Shown here: one piece after another, positions 32,456 through 43,966 of the stretch
Layout of the letters: every line of letters begins with the position of its first letter
How positions within the stretch are numbered: the first letter of the stretch is position 1
Source of the DNA: Silene latifolia
Taxonomy: Eukaryota; Streptophyta; Magnoliopsida; Caryophyllales; Caryophyllaceae
Length of the DNA: 64,000 bases
Direction: 5' to 3'
NCBI RefSeq assembly: GCF_048544455.1
Contig: NC_133532.1
Span: forward strand, 15,192,948 to 15,256,947
Translations under genes and position numbers: made by a program
Notes under the pieces: generated by a model
Told to the model about the DNA's origin: nothing
Databases searched by the model: none
The model's input: the letters and a program-made list of their open reading frames with translations, nothing else

Positions 32456-34450
32456 ATGGGTAAAACCCGATCAACCTCTGCACCTGTTGACCGTAATCTT
32501 GACCCAACCTTTCCTTCTCGGGGACTCTTTAAGTATCCCCACGACTGCGACTCTGCTTTGACTGTTGCTGACATTCCCACGATCAAGGGTTTGCTTGGTC
32601 TTGGTGACGGGGTGGATATTGCCATCCCTGAACCGGGTCAGAAAGCCGACGCCCTTCGTCCCGGATGGGTCTGTTTTTATTTGTACCCGTTTAAATACGG
32701 CCTCCATTTTCCTTTTCCCAAACTCATTCAAGATTTTATCTTTACCAATAATTTCGCCATGGCACAAATTTCGGCTGCCATCTGGAGGGTTCTTCTCTAC
32801 TCTCTGGCCGCCGGTCAGAACACTGGTAACCCTATTACTCTGGGCGATCTAGCCCACATGTACAACATCAGGTCCCTGGGTAGGAGTCAATTCTCATTCC
32901 GGGGCCGTGGAGAGGCTCCCTTCAGACACGTGTCCAAATCCCGTGATGAGAAATGGTTTGAGGACTTCTTCTTTGTGAGGAAGGACTCCATCCAGCCTCC
33001 TGATGATTACATCTTCGAGAAATGGGTTATAACTTCGAGTAAGTAGCCTTCCTATCACCTGATTTATTTTATCTCGCTGCTTACTAGCTTACTTCATCGT
33101 CTTCGTGCAGGCCCCTGTGACCTGACCCACATTGGTGCCAAGATCCCCGCCTGCAGCAAATTGTTCAGTATCTCTGAATCTGAGAGAAAGTTCCCAGACC
33201 TGCTCCCTGGTTTTTCACCTGCTTCCTCCTCCAACCCTCCTCAGTCGGCTCACAGTATGTCTTCTAGTAAGACTTCCACAACCGTTTTAATTTGCATGCT
33301 GTTTCTCCTGATGTTTTAAGTATCCCGACGCCTGAGATGATGTCTGCTTGCTGGCTCCAAAGTTGATCCTTTAGAAATCTTCCTCCAAAGTGCCAAAAGG
33401 AAGAGGTCTTCTGCCAGTCCTGACGTTGCATCCGCCTCTAAGAGGAACGCTCCTGCTGCCTCTTTCCAGACTCCTCCTATGTTTTCCAGTTCTGCTGCAC
33501 CCGAGCCCTTGGAGGTTAACCCGTTGTCTCGTCATCCGCCTACTCCTCCTGTCAGTCTTCGGGCTTCATCTAGCGGAGGCATTACTACTCATTTCCCAGA
33601 AGGTTTTGAGAATGTGGACAAGATGCCATACTGGCCAGAGATCGACCAGCTGCTCTTCCCTCCTCTAAAGGAGACATTTTCACAGTTCTCCCCAGAGGAG
33701 ATGGCTGAGAACGACGTGCACAATGCCTTCATGGTAAATGCTCTTCATCTTTTACCTGCTTATTTGCTTTTGTTTAAATTTCTCTTGCTGACTTCTGATT
33801 TTCTTGCCCCAGACCCTCCAGTCTGCACTCTATAACAGGAAGATGATCAACATAGTGCAGACCACCAGCCGTGCCACCAATGCCAAAAACCAGGAGCTGA
33901 AGGGGACTATTGCCGATTTGGCGCAGCAGCGGTCTGATCTGAAGGAGCGTGTGGTGGAGTTGAAGACTGAGCTTGCTGTCGCCAAGAAAAAGCTGAAGGA
34001 AGGGGCTGATCAGCTAGCTCGCACTCAAGCGGTGTGTAGCACTTTCTCTGACTCCCTCAAGCACTCTGAAGAGAAGATCAGCGAGCTGATCTCCCTGGCC
34101 ACCAATGTTGTTGCCTATGCTACCTGGCGGGGAAAAATCAGTGGGATGCGTGCTGCTCTTGAGGAGGCTCCACCCAACAAGCTATAGAGGAGGAGGAGAA
34201 ACAGCTGGAGATGCTCTATCCCATCCAGCCTGATCTGAGTGCGCTGATGCCTGAAGTTGGGGAGGTGAATTCTCCTGCATTGGCTGAGCAAGCTGCTGGG
34301 GGTGACGCAGGAATGTCCCAGGATGCTGCTGAAGGAGCTCAGGAAGCTATGGCAGCTGAGGATATGCAAGCTGGTGCGGTACCTGAAACAGGAGGTCAGC
34401 AGGCAGAAGAGGTGCCAGAGGTGGAGGTCATTAATGTGACCGATAATTAA
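32456..34450 (+). pseudogene. Antisense extra ORF of the Tat element (multi-exon)
   Basis: A spliced gene opposite in sense to gag-pol. Predicted exons: 32456-33038, 33111-33266, 33363-33733, 33813 to about 34450. All introns are GT-AG and phases match (1, 1, 0). The product starts MGKTRSTSAPVDRN. It has a globular part (WVCFYLYPFKYGLHFPFPK, ISAAIWRVLLYS) like the 'putative gypsy type transposon' family (Pfam PF04195, from memory), then Ser/Pro-rich and Lys/Arg-rich linkers, then a coiled coil from about 33860. A TAG at 34185 is bypassed if one base is shifted near 34170, giving a frame to 34450. Extra antisense ORFs are known in Tat-lineage elements. A TATAAT sequence at about 32270 may be its promoter. 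Confidence 0.72.
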
Positions 34451-35594
34451 GTTGTTGTTTTTTTTTTTTTAATCAATGAACGTTTTGGCAGTCTGGCCCA
34501 AAGGTGGCAGACTTGTAAGTTTTAAACTTTTTCTGGCTGTTCCGCCAAGGTGGCGGTTAAAACTCAGGGGCCGTATTTTGGCCGTATTTTGGAATACCCT
34601 TGCCGCGGTTTTGGCAAGGTTTAATTTATATCTTGTGCTTGTTTCTTAGATTCCCTTAGTTTAGGAAGTTGATGTGTCAGCCTGCTTGGCCGATTTAGGC
34701 GAGTCTGTCATCTGAAAAGGTGATGTTCGACTCGCTAGGCTGCCGTGTCGGCTGATGGGCGATTTAGGCATATGCCGCAATGTAAGGAGGAGTGGTTGTG
34801 TCAACCTAAGAGGCTGATTTAGACCAGCCTGGTCATCCTGAAAAGGCTGATCTAGACTAAGCTAGCTGCCGTGTCAGCCTGATGGCTGATTTAGGCGTAT
34901 GCCGCAGTTTTGGACTACTTAACCTTGTTCATGACGCAAGGTGTGTTCATCACGTTTAAAGCCAACAAGGGCGTAATTTAGGCAAGTTTATCGTCATTCT
35001 AGGACCAATGGGACGCTGCAGGATTCTGGTAGCGCAGATATCCCTACGTTCCATGTTCGTGTGCATGCATGCTGGGGCCCTGATTAATTGCGATTAGTGC
35101 GAGCTACGTCCAGGGGGTGGTATCAGGGGTAGCTGGGTAACCATGTTTAGCTGTCAACCAGGCTCCCTTTCGTATGTTCCACAGTCCGCCTGGTGAGGGT
35201 GCTCCTTGTGGAGAAACTAGATAAGGCATGTTGGAGTGCCATGTACCTTGTCGCCCCGCGTTGGCAGTTGACAGTCCTGCTAGATATCCTTTCAAAGTAC
35301 CATAGACACCAGAATTCAGAGTGATGTACCTAGAGAAGCCTGAAAATAGGAAAATCTATTAAAATGATGTGAAATACCTGTCGCCATCTCATGGGGTACC
35401 AGAGCAATTGTGGTCCCAGGACGCTGCCAGACCACACCATCTAATAGTAGTTTAAAGTCTTAAAAAAAATTTGGAGACACCGAGAAATAAAAGTGAAATT
35501 GGCGGTATGCCTACTACTAGGATTTTTATTTTAACTTTAAAAATGATTTGGCTTTTCATAGTACATCATTCTGAAGGCTAAAGTCTACTTATTA
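34451..35594. other. Non-coding part of the Tat element with tandem repeats
   Basis: No coding frame. Two diverged direct repeats of about 120 bp lie at about 34673-34797 and 34798-34910 (shared words GATTTAGGCNTATGCCGCA, GCTGCCGTGTC, CTGAAAAGG). Tat-type elements often carry tandem repeats between integrase and the 3' LTR. Confidence 0.6.
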
Positions 35595-36331
35595 TTAAAA
35601 GTAATATCTCTTCAGGTGAAGTATGTTCCATGGGCGTTGTATGATTTGACCGTCCATAGTCATCAGTCTGTATGCACCATGGCCAACAACTCCTTCTACC
35701 TGGTATGGTCCTTCCCATTTATAGGCGAATTTGCCTGCTTTTCGATTCTTGGTATTTTGAAACACCTCTCGGAGAACCAAGTCTTCTACCTCCAGGAGCC
35801 TGACTTTCACATTCTTGTTATAACTCCTGGCCACTGACTGTTTGTAGGCAGCCAGACGGATTTTTGCGTTTGCTCGCAGCTCGTCAATTGTGTCCAGGCT
35901 TCTGATCATCTCTGCATTGTTCAGTTCCCCTGTCATATTTTAATACCGGTGAGTGGGAACTAGAACTTCTGACGGAATGACTGCTTCCGCGCCAAACACC
36001 AGGCTGAAGGGTGTTTGACCTGTTGCTATCTTTGGTGTCGTTCTGTCCGACCATAACACTAGTGGCAATTCATCTGCCCACTTTCCTCTTAACTCCTGTA
36101 ACCTCCTTCTCAGATTGTCCATGATGATTTTGTTGCGGATTCAGCTTGCCTGTTGGACTTCGGGGTCCTGGGTGCTGACTTTTTTAGGGTGATATTCCAC
36201 CTGGCACAGTATCCCTCGGTGTCGTTAGAGATGAATTGTGAGCCATTGTCACATATGATTTCTGATGGGATACCAAATCTGCAAATGATGTTTCGTTTTA
36301 TAAACGAAATGACCTGTTTATCTTTTACTTC
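35595..36331 (-). pseudogene. Tat integrase, C-terminal half
   Basis: From 36331 downwards on the minus strand the sequence continues the integrase core broken at 41981: CDNGSQFIS (second catalytic Asp), a RQAES block where QSNGQAES is usual (catalytic Glu), then LPLVLWSDRTTPKIATGQTP, FGAEAVIPSEVLVPT. It ends with YKWEGPYQV and LKRYYF at the stop near 35595. At least one frameshift lies between 36122 and 36200. Confidence 0.85.
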
Positions 36332-37836
36332 TGATAAGGCTAAAGTCGTATCACCTTAATCAAAGTAAACCTAAACTACTACTAACAAAATAGCTAGCGG
36401 TAAGTCAGGGTCGAATCCACAGGGAGGCGGTGATTATCTAATTTGTTTATATTTAAATCTGTCTTAAGGTAACCAATTTTGGGGGTTTGATTGTTTGTAT
36501 GCTAATCAGCTAATTGCAAGTAAATAAAAGATGAATAACAATAATATTAAAAGGTCTAGGGATCGGGTTCACTAGGTCGTCGTCAAAGGGTAGAATTTAA
36601 TTCATTGATTGAGCAATTTATATTGTTGAAAGTCATATGATCGGTCGATTCAATATTTCTTTTAGATCTAATTTAACATGCGGTCGCTATCATTAAATTA
36701 TCTCTATTCAATTATCGTGGCCTATACTAGTCTTAACCCGGTCGGTGATAATCCTAGTTTATGCAAGACTAATTAATCAATTCTGATCAGTAATTAACTA
36801 ATTAGAAGTAGTACGATAATCAAACAACAATTAAGAGCAATTTAACAACCAATTCATAATAATTCCTTTTCTAACAACCTAGATCCCCTTTCACCCTAGA
36901 TAAGAGATTTAGCTACGCATAATAGAAAGAAGAACAACAATAACATTAATAAGAAACATGATTGCAAGCATAAAAGATGAACAATGAAATAAATGACTAA
37001 TAATAAAGGAAAGATTAAGAACAATACCGTAAATAGCTAGATCCGGAAGTAAGAACAATAAATAAACTAAACTAAGTATTTTAGAGAGTTTTCTAAGGTA
37101 GCTATACTAAACCTATGTAAAATAATGCATAAAAATAACCTAGGGTACGAGTTTTGGTATTTATAGCAATACATAACCGACTTAAGGAAAGTTGCGGGAA
37201 TTATAAAACTGGAAGGTTCCTCGATCGAGTCGAGAGTGACTCGATCGAGGCACCAAAGTTCAAGAACACCCAACTCTCGACATTGCAAAATTTAGTTGAT
37301 TAGGTTGGTTCCTCGATCGAGTCTAGAGTGACTCGATCGAGCATGAAGTTCCTCGATCGAGCCAAGGTTGACTCGATCGAGGCACCAATTTCCTGCTTCG
37401 CGCACTGAATTTCAAACGGCCGCCATTTCTTCGTTGCTTGTCAGAAACAAGCGATTTTCGCGGCGTTGGAAAGCTAAGAGGATAGGCTTTCACCTTCAAT
37501 TGGAATCACTTGAAAATATGTTGTAGAACTCGAGATATGGCTCTTCAAAGTAGGCACTTGTAATAAGAAGCTCTTTTCTTCGTGTTTTCTTCTTAACTTC
37601 TCTTCCTTCATTCTTATGGATTCTCGTGCCATGCTTCGTGTATCCCTTCATGCTCACTCCGCGATGCCCATTTCATTCATTTGCTCCTCAAATGCATCAT
37701 TCCTGCATTAAACATCAAAAGGCGGAAGTATCAACATTCTAACATAAAAGACATGTAAATGCTATAAACTAGCACGAAAACCGTATCAAAAGCAATAAAG
37801 GGGAGGCATAAATATGTATATAATTATGACTCATCA
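36332..37836 (-). repeat. 3' LTR of the nested non-autonomous element
   Basis: 1505 bp from TGATAAGGCTAAAG to ATGACTCATCA on the plus strand. It contains six CTCGATCGAG-type palindromes at about 37215-37383. On the minus strand they lie about 55 bp upstream of a CTATAAATACC sequence near 37160. Confidence 0.92.
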
Positions 37837-39656
37837 AACTCCCCCAAACCATCTCTTTGCTTGTCCTCAAGCAAAGCAATACACAATACAAAAGGCAATC
37901 ATACAAATGGCGAATAAACGACTCAGAGCTAATGTTTAATGCACATACAAATCCCAAGCTATCCATATTTGTAACAAAGTAATGACTAAAGTGTACCAAT
38001 AAAACAAATTCAAAGGTACGGGAAATAGAAAACGTAGCTCAAGTCTCAAGTCACCATACTAGATACAAATGCCAAATACCTTTCGATCTTGCAAGACAAA
38101 TTAGTCGGATTCTCGCGGATTCACTCATGCACTCATAAGTATATAGGGTGAGTTATATGTGAAGATAGAAAGAAGTAGAAACACTCACTCAACTTATGAA
38201 ACATGCATGCAATCTAATGTGATAGGGATTTCCCCAACTAATATGCAATCATCATATGTAGACAAAAGTACATGTATCAAGGACAATAAGGGTGGCAAAT
38301 GGGTTAAAGGAATAGAAGTGGTTTGTGCCAAAGCACGTTATGGATATGTGGAGCTAAGACGGTAGTCGCAGCGCTAACCAAAACCAAATCTTAAAATAAC
38401 AGATGAACCCAACTTAGAGAAATGATCTCAACTTTACAACGTATGAGAGCTAATAAATTACTCTCCAATTATGCATTAGACTCTAACAACCATCCTTTTG
38501 ATCCTTGACAAAACCAAATGAAGCAATCTCTTTTCTTTTCTTTCCTCTTTTTTCTATTTTTTCAATCTTTTTTTTTCTTTTTTTTTTCTTTTTTTCTTTT
38601 GCTTCATATTTTTCTTTTTCTAACGCAAGGATACAACACAATCGCTAAAAGTATTTTTCTATACCCACATGACAACAATAAGTCCCAACCCAACCATAAT
38701 AGCAAAATAAACATGATAAACAAGCAGCTGCGACTGTCCCGAAAAGGTAGGCAAATTCTTGGATTGTAGCTAATAGGATGGAATTTAAGATTGGCTACAA
38801 GGGTTCAAACGGGCTAACAAAAAGGCAATTGTAAGGCTTATTTGAACGGTAAGAACGCCTATCGACATGTATTTAGTCAAATGAAAGCAATAGAAGTATC
38901 AAGAAATCAATGTCACACTTATGCAGTTTGATATTACACATTCCACAAGGAGAAACCACACTCAAGCCTAATTGACAATGAGTCCAGTTTATTGATGTTC
39001 CTGGCCTAGGAAGCTCTATAGACCTCAGAATTTAAGTAGTTTACCAACGTAATTGTGTCAAATCTAATCAATATAAGGCATGTCAATACGGTTAAGACTT
39101 GAATTATGAGCTTTGTTTTCATGGCTAACGAGTCAAAACAATGTACATGAACAACTATTTGGGATTCATATGCAAAAACAATGCAATTTAACATCATTGT
39201 TATTCAATTCACCAAGACTCGACCTAAAACAAAGGAAAAACATGTTTTTGTATTTTATAAAATTTTTTATTTTTATGGATTTTTTATATAAATGCACACA
39301 ACATAAATAAAAAGCACACAACATAATAAAAGAACCTCCCCCAAACCTAAATGTCACAGTGTCCTCATTGTGACGCCTATAGCATAGCAATCACACAAAA
39401 ATCCAGCAACCTAAAGGACACAACTAACAAAAAGAATGGGAAATAACTAGATAATACAATAAAAGAAGGTACAAGGGAAGAGAATACCGGGTAAGAGCTT
39501 ATGATTCCCCCAAACCAGCTGCAAAACAGGGGTAAATAATCATCCTCGCAAATCCTATCATCGTCTGGCTACGTTATTGACCAAAAAGACGAGGTGACTC
39601 GATCGAGCCCCATGACACTCGATCGAGGAACCTACTGTCGAGCAAGAAATCTGCAT
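37837..39656. other. Non-coding interior of the nested element
   Basis: No supported coding frame. A pyrimidine-rich tract lies at about 38525-38605. Two further CTCGATCGAG copies lie at about 39598-39628. Confidence 0.5.
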
Positions 39657-40415
39657 TTAAAACAAATGCGCACACGAATCATAATCAATACAAGTTAAAG
39701 CTCGTAATAGTAAATAAAAAAGTAGCGCATGTGCTACACACAAACATAAGTAGCACCAATAAAAAGTCCAAGCAAAGAATAAAAACAATAAAAAATGTCC
39801 TGGCTCATCAAACTCAAAGTCTAATGTAAAATAAGAGCAATGTTCATCGCTTTTCAGGTCATCTTCTTGAGGAAGGAGATAAGGCAATTCGTCTGTTATA
39901 GAAGCTTCATAAAAAACTCTAACTGGCTCCTCTCTGAAAATTTCAGCTTCCAAAGCCTCCAACTCAGCTTTTATATCAACACTCTCAACACAGCTGTAAA
40001 CCATCTCAGGAGGAGGATCATCTCCATAAATCAGCTTCTCTATCAAATCCACTTCCTTGCTCCATGGATATGATGCAACAGCAGGGGCGTCAGGTAAATT
40101 CCAAGAATGAACCGTGGGTTCGAAGTAACTTGCCAATTTCGGCATCTTTGGCGTTGTAGAAATCACAACTGCAGAAATAAGAGTGTCCTCTTCAAAGGAC
40201 GGATCTTCTGCAAAAGTATACCGCTCGTAGTCAAGTGTACTCAAGTCTTCCACTTGACTTACTTCTCTTTGAAATTTTCGTCTGTAGCGAAAAGTCTTTT
40301 CTGGCTCGGGATCAAACGGTAGGATCTCTAACCTGTTAAACCTGGGCATACACGAAAACAACAAGAACAGATAAAATTGTCTCAAGGAACTGAAGTTCCT
40401 TGAAACATAAGACAA
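39657..40415 (-). CDS. 252-codon ORF of the non-autonomous element
   Basis: Starts about 55 bp after the primer site, where gag is expected. The second Met (MPRFNRLEILPFDPEPEKTF) is the likelier start, because the FDPE..KTFR pattern resembles the beginning of Athila-type gag proteins as I recall them. The middle is very acidic (EALEAEIFREEPV, LPQEDDLKSDE). The C-terminus has a long hydrophobic stretch (FLLFLFFAWTFYWCYLCLC and on to FYLLLRALTC) that could span a membrane once or twice. No zinc knuckle, protease or RT. I do not know its function. It may be a gag-start fragment joined to unrelated sequence. An intact frame in a young element hints that it may still be translated. Confidence 0.55.
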   Translation of the reverse strand: MSYVSRNFSSLRQFYLFLLFSCMPRFNRLEILPFDPEPEKTFRYRRKFQREVSQVEDLSTLDYERYTFAEDPSFEEDTLISAVVISTTPKMPKLASYFEPTVHSWNLPDAPAVASYPWSKEVDLIEKLIYGDDPPPEMVYSCVESVDIKAELEALEAEIFREEPVRVFYEASITDELPYLLPQEDDLKSDEHCSYFTLDFEFDEPGHFLLFLFFAWTFYWCYLCLCVAHALLFYLLLRALTCIDYDSCAHLF

Positions 40416-40444
40416 AAATAAACAGAAACAAACAGAACAATTGT

Positions 40445-40470
40445 TGCCTCCCCGGCAACGGCGCCAAATT
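40445..40470 (-). promoter_or_regulatory. Primer-binding site of the nested element
   Basis: On the minus strand, directly after the LTR: AATTTGGCGCCGTTGCCGG. The TGGCGCCG core is typical of Athila/Tat elements. Confidence 0.85.
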
Positions 40471-41975
40471 TGATAAGGCTAAAGTCGTATCACCTTAATC
40501 AAAGTAAACCTAAACTACTACTAACAAAATAGCTAGCGGTAAGTCAGGGTCGGATCCACAGGGAGGCGGTGATTATCTAATTTGTTTATATTTAAATCCG
40601 TCTTAAGGTAACCAATTTTGGGGGTTTGATTGTTTGTATGCTAATCAGCTAATTGCAAGTAAATAAAAGATGAATAACAATAATATTAAAAGGTCTAGGG
40701 ATCGGGTTCACTAGGTCGTCGTCAAAGGGTAGAATTTAATTCATTGATTGAGCAATTTATATTGTTGAAAGTCATATGATCGGTCGATTCAATATTTCTT
40801 TTAGATCTAATTTAACATGCGGTCGCTATCATTAAATTATCTCTATTCAATTATCGTGGCCTATACTAGTCTTAATCCGGTCGGTGATAATCCTAGTTTA
40901 TGCAAGACTAATTAATCAATTCTGATCAGTAATTAACTAATTAGAAGTAGTACGATAATCAAACAACAATTAAGAGCAATTTAACAATCAATTCATAATA
41001 ATTCCTTTTCTAACAACCTAGATCCCCTTTCACCCTAGATAAGAGATTTAGCTACGCATAATAGAAAGAAGAACAACAATAACATTAATAAGAAACATGA
41101 TTGCAAGCATAAAAGATGAACAATGAAATAAATGACTAATAATAAAGGAAAGATTAAGAACAATACCGTAAATAGCTAGATCCGGAAGTAAGAACAATAA
41201 ATAAACTAAACTAGGTATTTTAGAGAGTTTTCTAAGGTAGCTATACTAAACCTATGTAAAATAATGCATAAAAATAACCTAGGGTACGAGTTTTGGTATT
41301 TATAGCAATACATAACCGACTTAAGGAAAATTGCGGGAATTATAAAACTGGAAGGTTCCTCGATCGAGTCGAGAGTGACTCGATCGAGGCACCAAAGTTC
41401 AAGAACACCCAACTCTCGACATTGCGAAATTTAGTTGATTAGGTTGGTTCCTCAATCGAGCCGATAGTGACTCGATCGAGCATGAAGTTCCTCGATCGAG
41501 CCAAGGTTGACTCGATCGAGGCACCAATTTCCTGCTTCGCGCACTGAATTTCAAACGGCCGCCATTTCTTCGTTGCTTGTCAGAAACAAGCGATTTTCAC
41601 GGCGTTGGAAAGCTAAGAGGATAGGCTTTCACCTTCAATTGGAATCACTTGAAAATATGTTGTAGAACTCGAGATATGGCTCTTCAAAGTAGGCACTTGT
41701 AATAAGAAGCTCTTTTCTTCGTGTTTTCTTCTTAACTTCTCTTCCTTCATTCTTATGGATTCTCGTGCCATGCTTCGTGTATCCCTTCATGCTCACTCCG
41801 CGATGCCCATTTCATTCATTTGCTCCTCAAATGCATCATTCCTGCATTAAACATCAAAAGGCGGAAGTATCAACATTCTAACATAAAAGACATGTAAATG
41901 CTATAAACTAGCACGAAAACCGTATCAAAAGCAATTAAGGGGAGGCATAAATATGTATATAATTATGACTCATCA
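40471..41975 (-). repeat. 5' LTR of the nested non-autonomous element
   Basis: 1505 bp, matching 36332-37836. It carries the palindrome cluster (about 41356-41523) and, downstream on the minus strand, CTATAAATACC at about 41296, a likely TATA box. Confidence 0.92.
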
Positions 41976-41980
41976 ACTTC

Positions 41981-42547
41981 TATGAATGCTTCTGCCTCTA
42001 CCCACTTGGAGAAGTAATCTGTCATTGCCAGCATCCAGGTTCTGTTTCCTGTGGCTCGTGGTAGAGGTCCTACTATGTCCATGCCCATGCCATGAATGGC
42101 CAGGGAGAAATGATAGGATGCAAGGATTCTGCTGGCTGATGGATCATTGGTGATGAGCGCTGGCAGGCGTCACATTTGCGTGCGTACTCGATGCATGATC
42201 CGCTTCATTGTAGGCCGCAGTATCCCTGCCTCGAGGGCTTTATTTGCCAGACTCCTGCCCCCTGCATGGTTTCCACATTCACCACTGTGGAGAGCATGTA
42301 ACACAGTCTGCGCCTCCTCCCTATCCAGGCACCGTAGGTAGGGGCCTACCAGAGACTTCCTGAATAATGTATTATCAATAAGTATGAATCTGGAGGCCTT
42401 CACTCTGAAAGCTCTCACTTCTTTCTTGTCGTCTGGCAGCTTGTTATGACGCTGCCAGTCTAGGTAAGGTGTGCGCCAATCCCAGTCATCTGCCTGCTCA
42501 GATGTTTGATCAGGTGACTGTGAGTTCTCATTTTCCTCTGTAACTGC
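41981..42547 (-). pseudogene. Tat integrase, N-terminal half
   Basis: On the minus strand: a linker (QAVTEENENSQSPDQTSEQ), then LIDNTLFRKSLVGPYLRCL, the zinc-binding H-H-C-C part (LHSGECGNHAGGRSLANKAL, then CDACQR) and the core start (GMDIVGPLP, first catalytic Asp; TDYFSKWVEAEAF). It is cut at 41981 by the nested element; removing that element and one ACTTC joins it to 36331. Confidence 0.87.
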
Positions 42548-42555
42548 CTGGGCTC

Positions 42556-43961
42556 GATGCGTGTATTTTATATAAGGTTTTTACCTCATTTTTACACGCA
42601 TTTCTGTACTATTTATGTAGCATCTAGCTACAATTACCCCCGAATATTCTACTTTGATTCGTTTTATGTAATTTGCAGGAATTAACCAAAGTGGAGCTAA
42701 ATCGAGCCTAATTCGTCCCAATTGCATGCATTTATGGAGAATAAGGAGCCGGAGATTGGAATCTAACATTTTGGAGACACGTGAGCTGGTTTCGGAAGGT
42801 GCTTTAATGTCTTACGTGCCAAGATAGCTCGATCGAGTAGATTTTCTACTCGATCGAATGCTTTATATATTAGAAGTTGCTCGATCGAGCAGTTCGAGGA
42901 GTCAATCGAGAAGACTTTGCAAGGAGTACTCGATCGAGTGGTTTATTTCCACTCGATCAAGGGGTTTCATGGTAAGTTGCTCGATCGAGTGGTTTATTTC
43001 CACTCGATCGAGTAGTTTATCCTGCTTTAGTTTATTTTCCGCCTAATTTAGTATGGGCTTTTGTAATTAGTCCATAGATTAGGTTTAGATGGATTTTCGT
43101 ATATGATAGGGGGTAGACTGCGTAACTTCATTCTTTTTACTCTATCCTTGGCTACTGTTTCTTGGATTTTGCTCTTCTTCTACCTTTTACTACTCAAATC
43201 CGGATTTGTATCGGTACTATTATTTCTTCCTTAATTCCTTAATCGTATTTGTTGCTTTATTTCCTTCGCTCCTTTATTGTTATCATTAATTCTCTTTTCA
43301 ATCCTTAGTAGTTTTGTTATCATGTTTAGCTTCAATCATCTATATGTTGTTATTGTTAATTCAATGATGATGAGTAGCTAATTCCCTTCTGCTAAGACTA
43401 AAGGGGATCCATAATTATGAAGGGATAGTAATCGATGTATTGGGTTAATGCTGGTGTAATCTTTGTTGTTAATCACGCATTTATCTCAGTATCATTGTTT
43501 AATTGAGTCGACGCAATTAGGCATTTATATCATATTGAACCTTGACCTGGACCGAAAGGTTGGAAAAGGCGAGACTAGTAGCGAACAATAGGGCATTATA
43601 GTTAGGGCGAAAGCTAAGCTATTTGTGCTTTAGGGCGAATTGAGACCGAAAGGAGATATTCACTGCTCCTCAGACCGTACTTGCATTGACCTGAGACCTA
43701 GATTACTTGACCGAATGATTATGGTGAACTGTCTGTCTTAGCTGTTTTCTCTATCTGCTTAATTCCTTTTCTCTGTTTTATTCCCTTCCTTACGCCTATT
43801 AGTTTAGAATCAATCAATTAAAACCCCCCAATTTGGTTACCGTGATAAACTTAGACAAAGCTGACATCTTCCCATCTCCCTGTGGAGATCGACCCGACTT
43901 CCCTAGCTATATTAGTTAGAGCCAGTTGGTTATTTTTGATAGGTATACGACTGCCCTGTCA
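42556..43961 (+). mobile_element. Solo LTR nested in the Tat element
   Basis: 1406 bp between a perfect duplication GGCTC (42551-42555 and 43962-43966). It starts GATGCGTGTATTTTA, presumably TGATGCG with the first base lost, and ends GACTGCCCTGTCA. The end segment with GTGGAGATCGACCCGAC is like Athila/Tat LTR ends. It carries about nine CTCGATCGAG-like palindromes at 42828-43016. It separates the second RNase H from the integrase of the Tat element. Confidence 0.87.
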
Positions 43962-43966
43962 GGCTC

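Larger units (their letters stand above)
36332..41975 (-). mobile_element. Non-autonomous Athila/Tat-type LTR element nested in Tat integrase
   Basis: Two LTRs of exactly 1505 bp (36332-37836 and 40471-41975) bracket a 2634-bp interior. A perfect 5-bp duplication ACTTC flanks it (36327-36331 and 41976-41980). On the minus strand the primer site TGGCGCCGTTGCCGGGGA follows the right LTR, and the polypurine tract TTTGGGGGAGTT precedes the left one. There is no protease, RT or integrase, only one ORF at the gag position. It must be mobilised by another element. By eye the LTRs differ at about 13 positions, so it is young. Confidence 0.93.

Noticed and set aside
39840..40322. Plus-strand open frames opposite the 252-codon ORF
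   Set aside because: Shadows without domains; the minus-strand ORF starts at the expected gag position.
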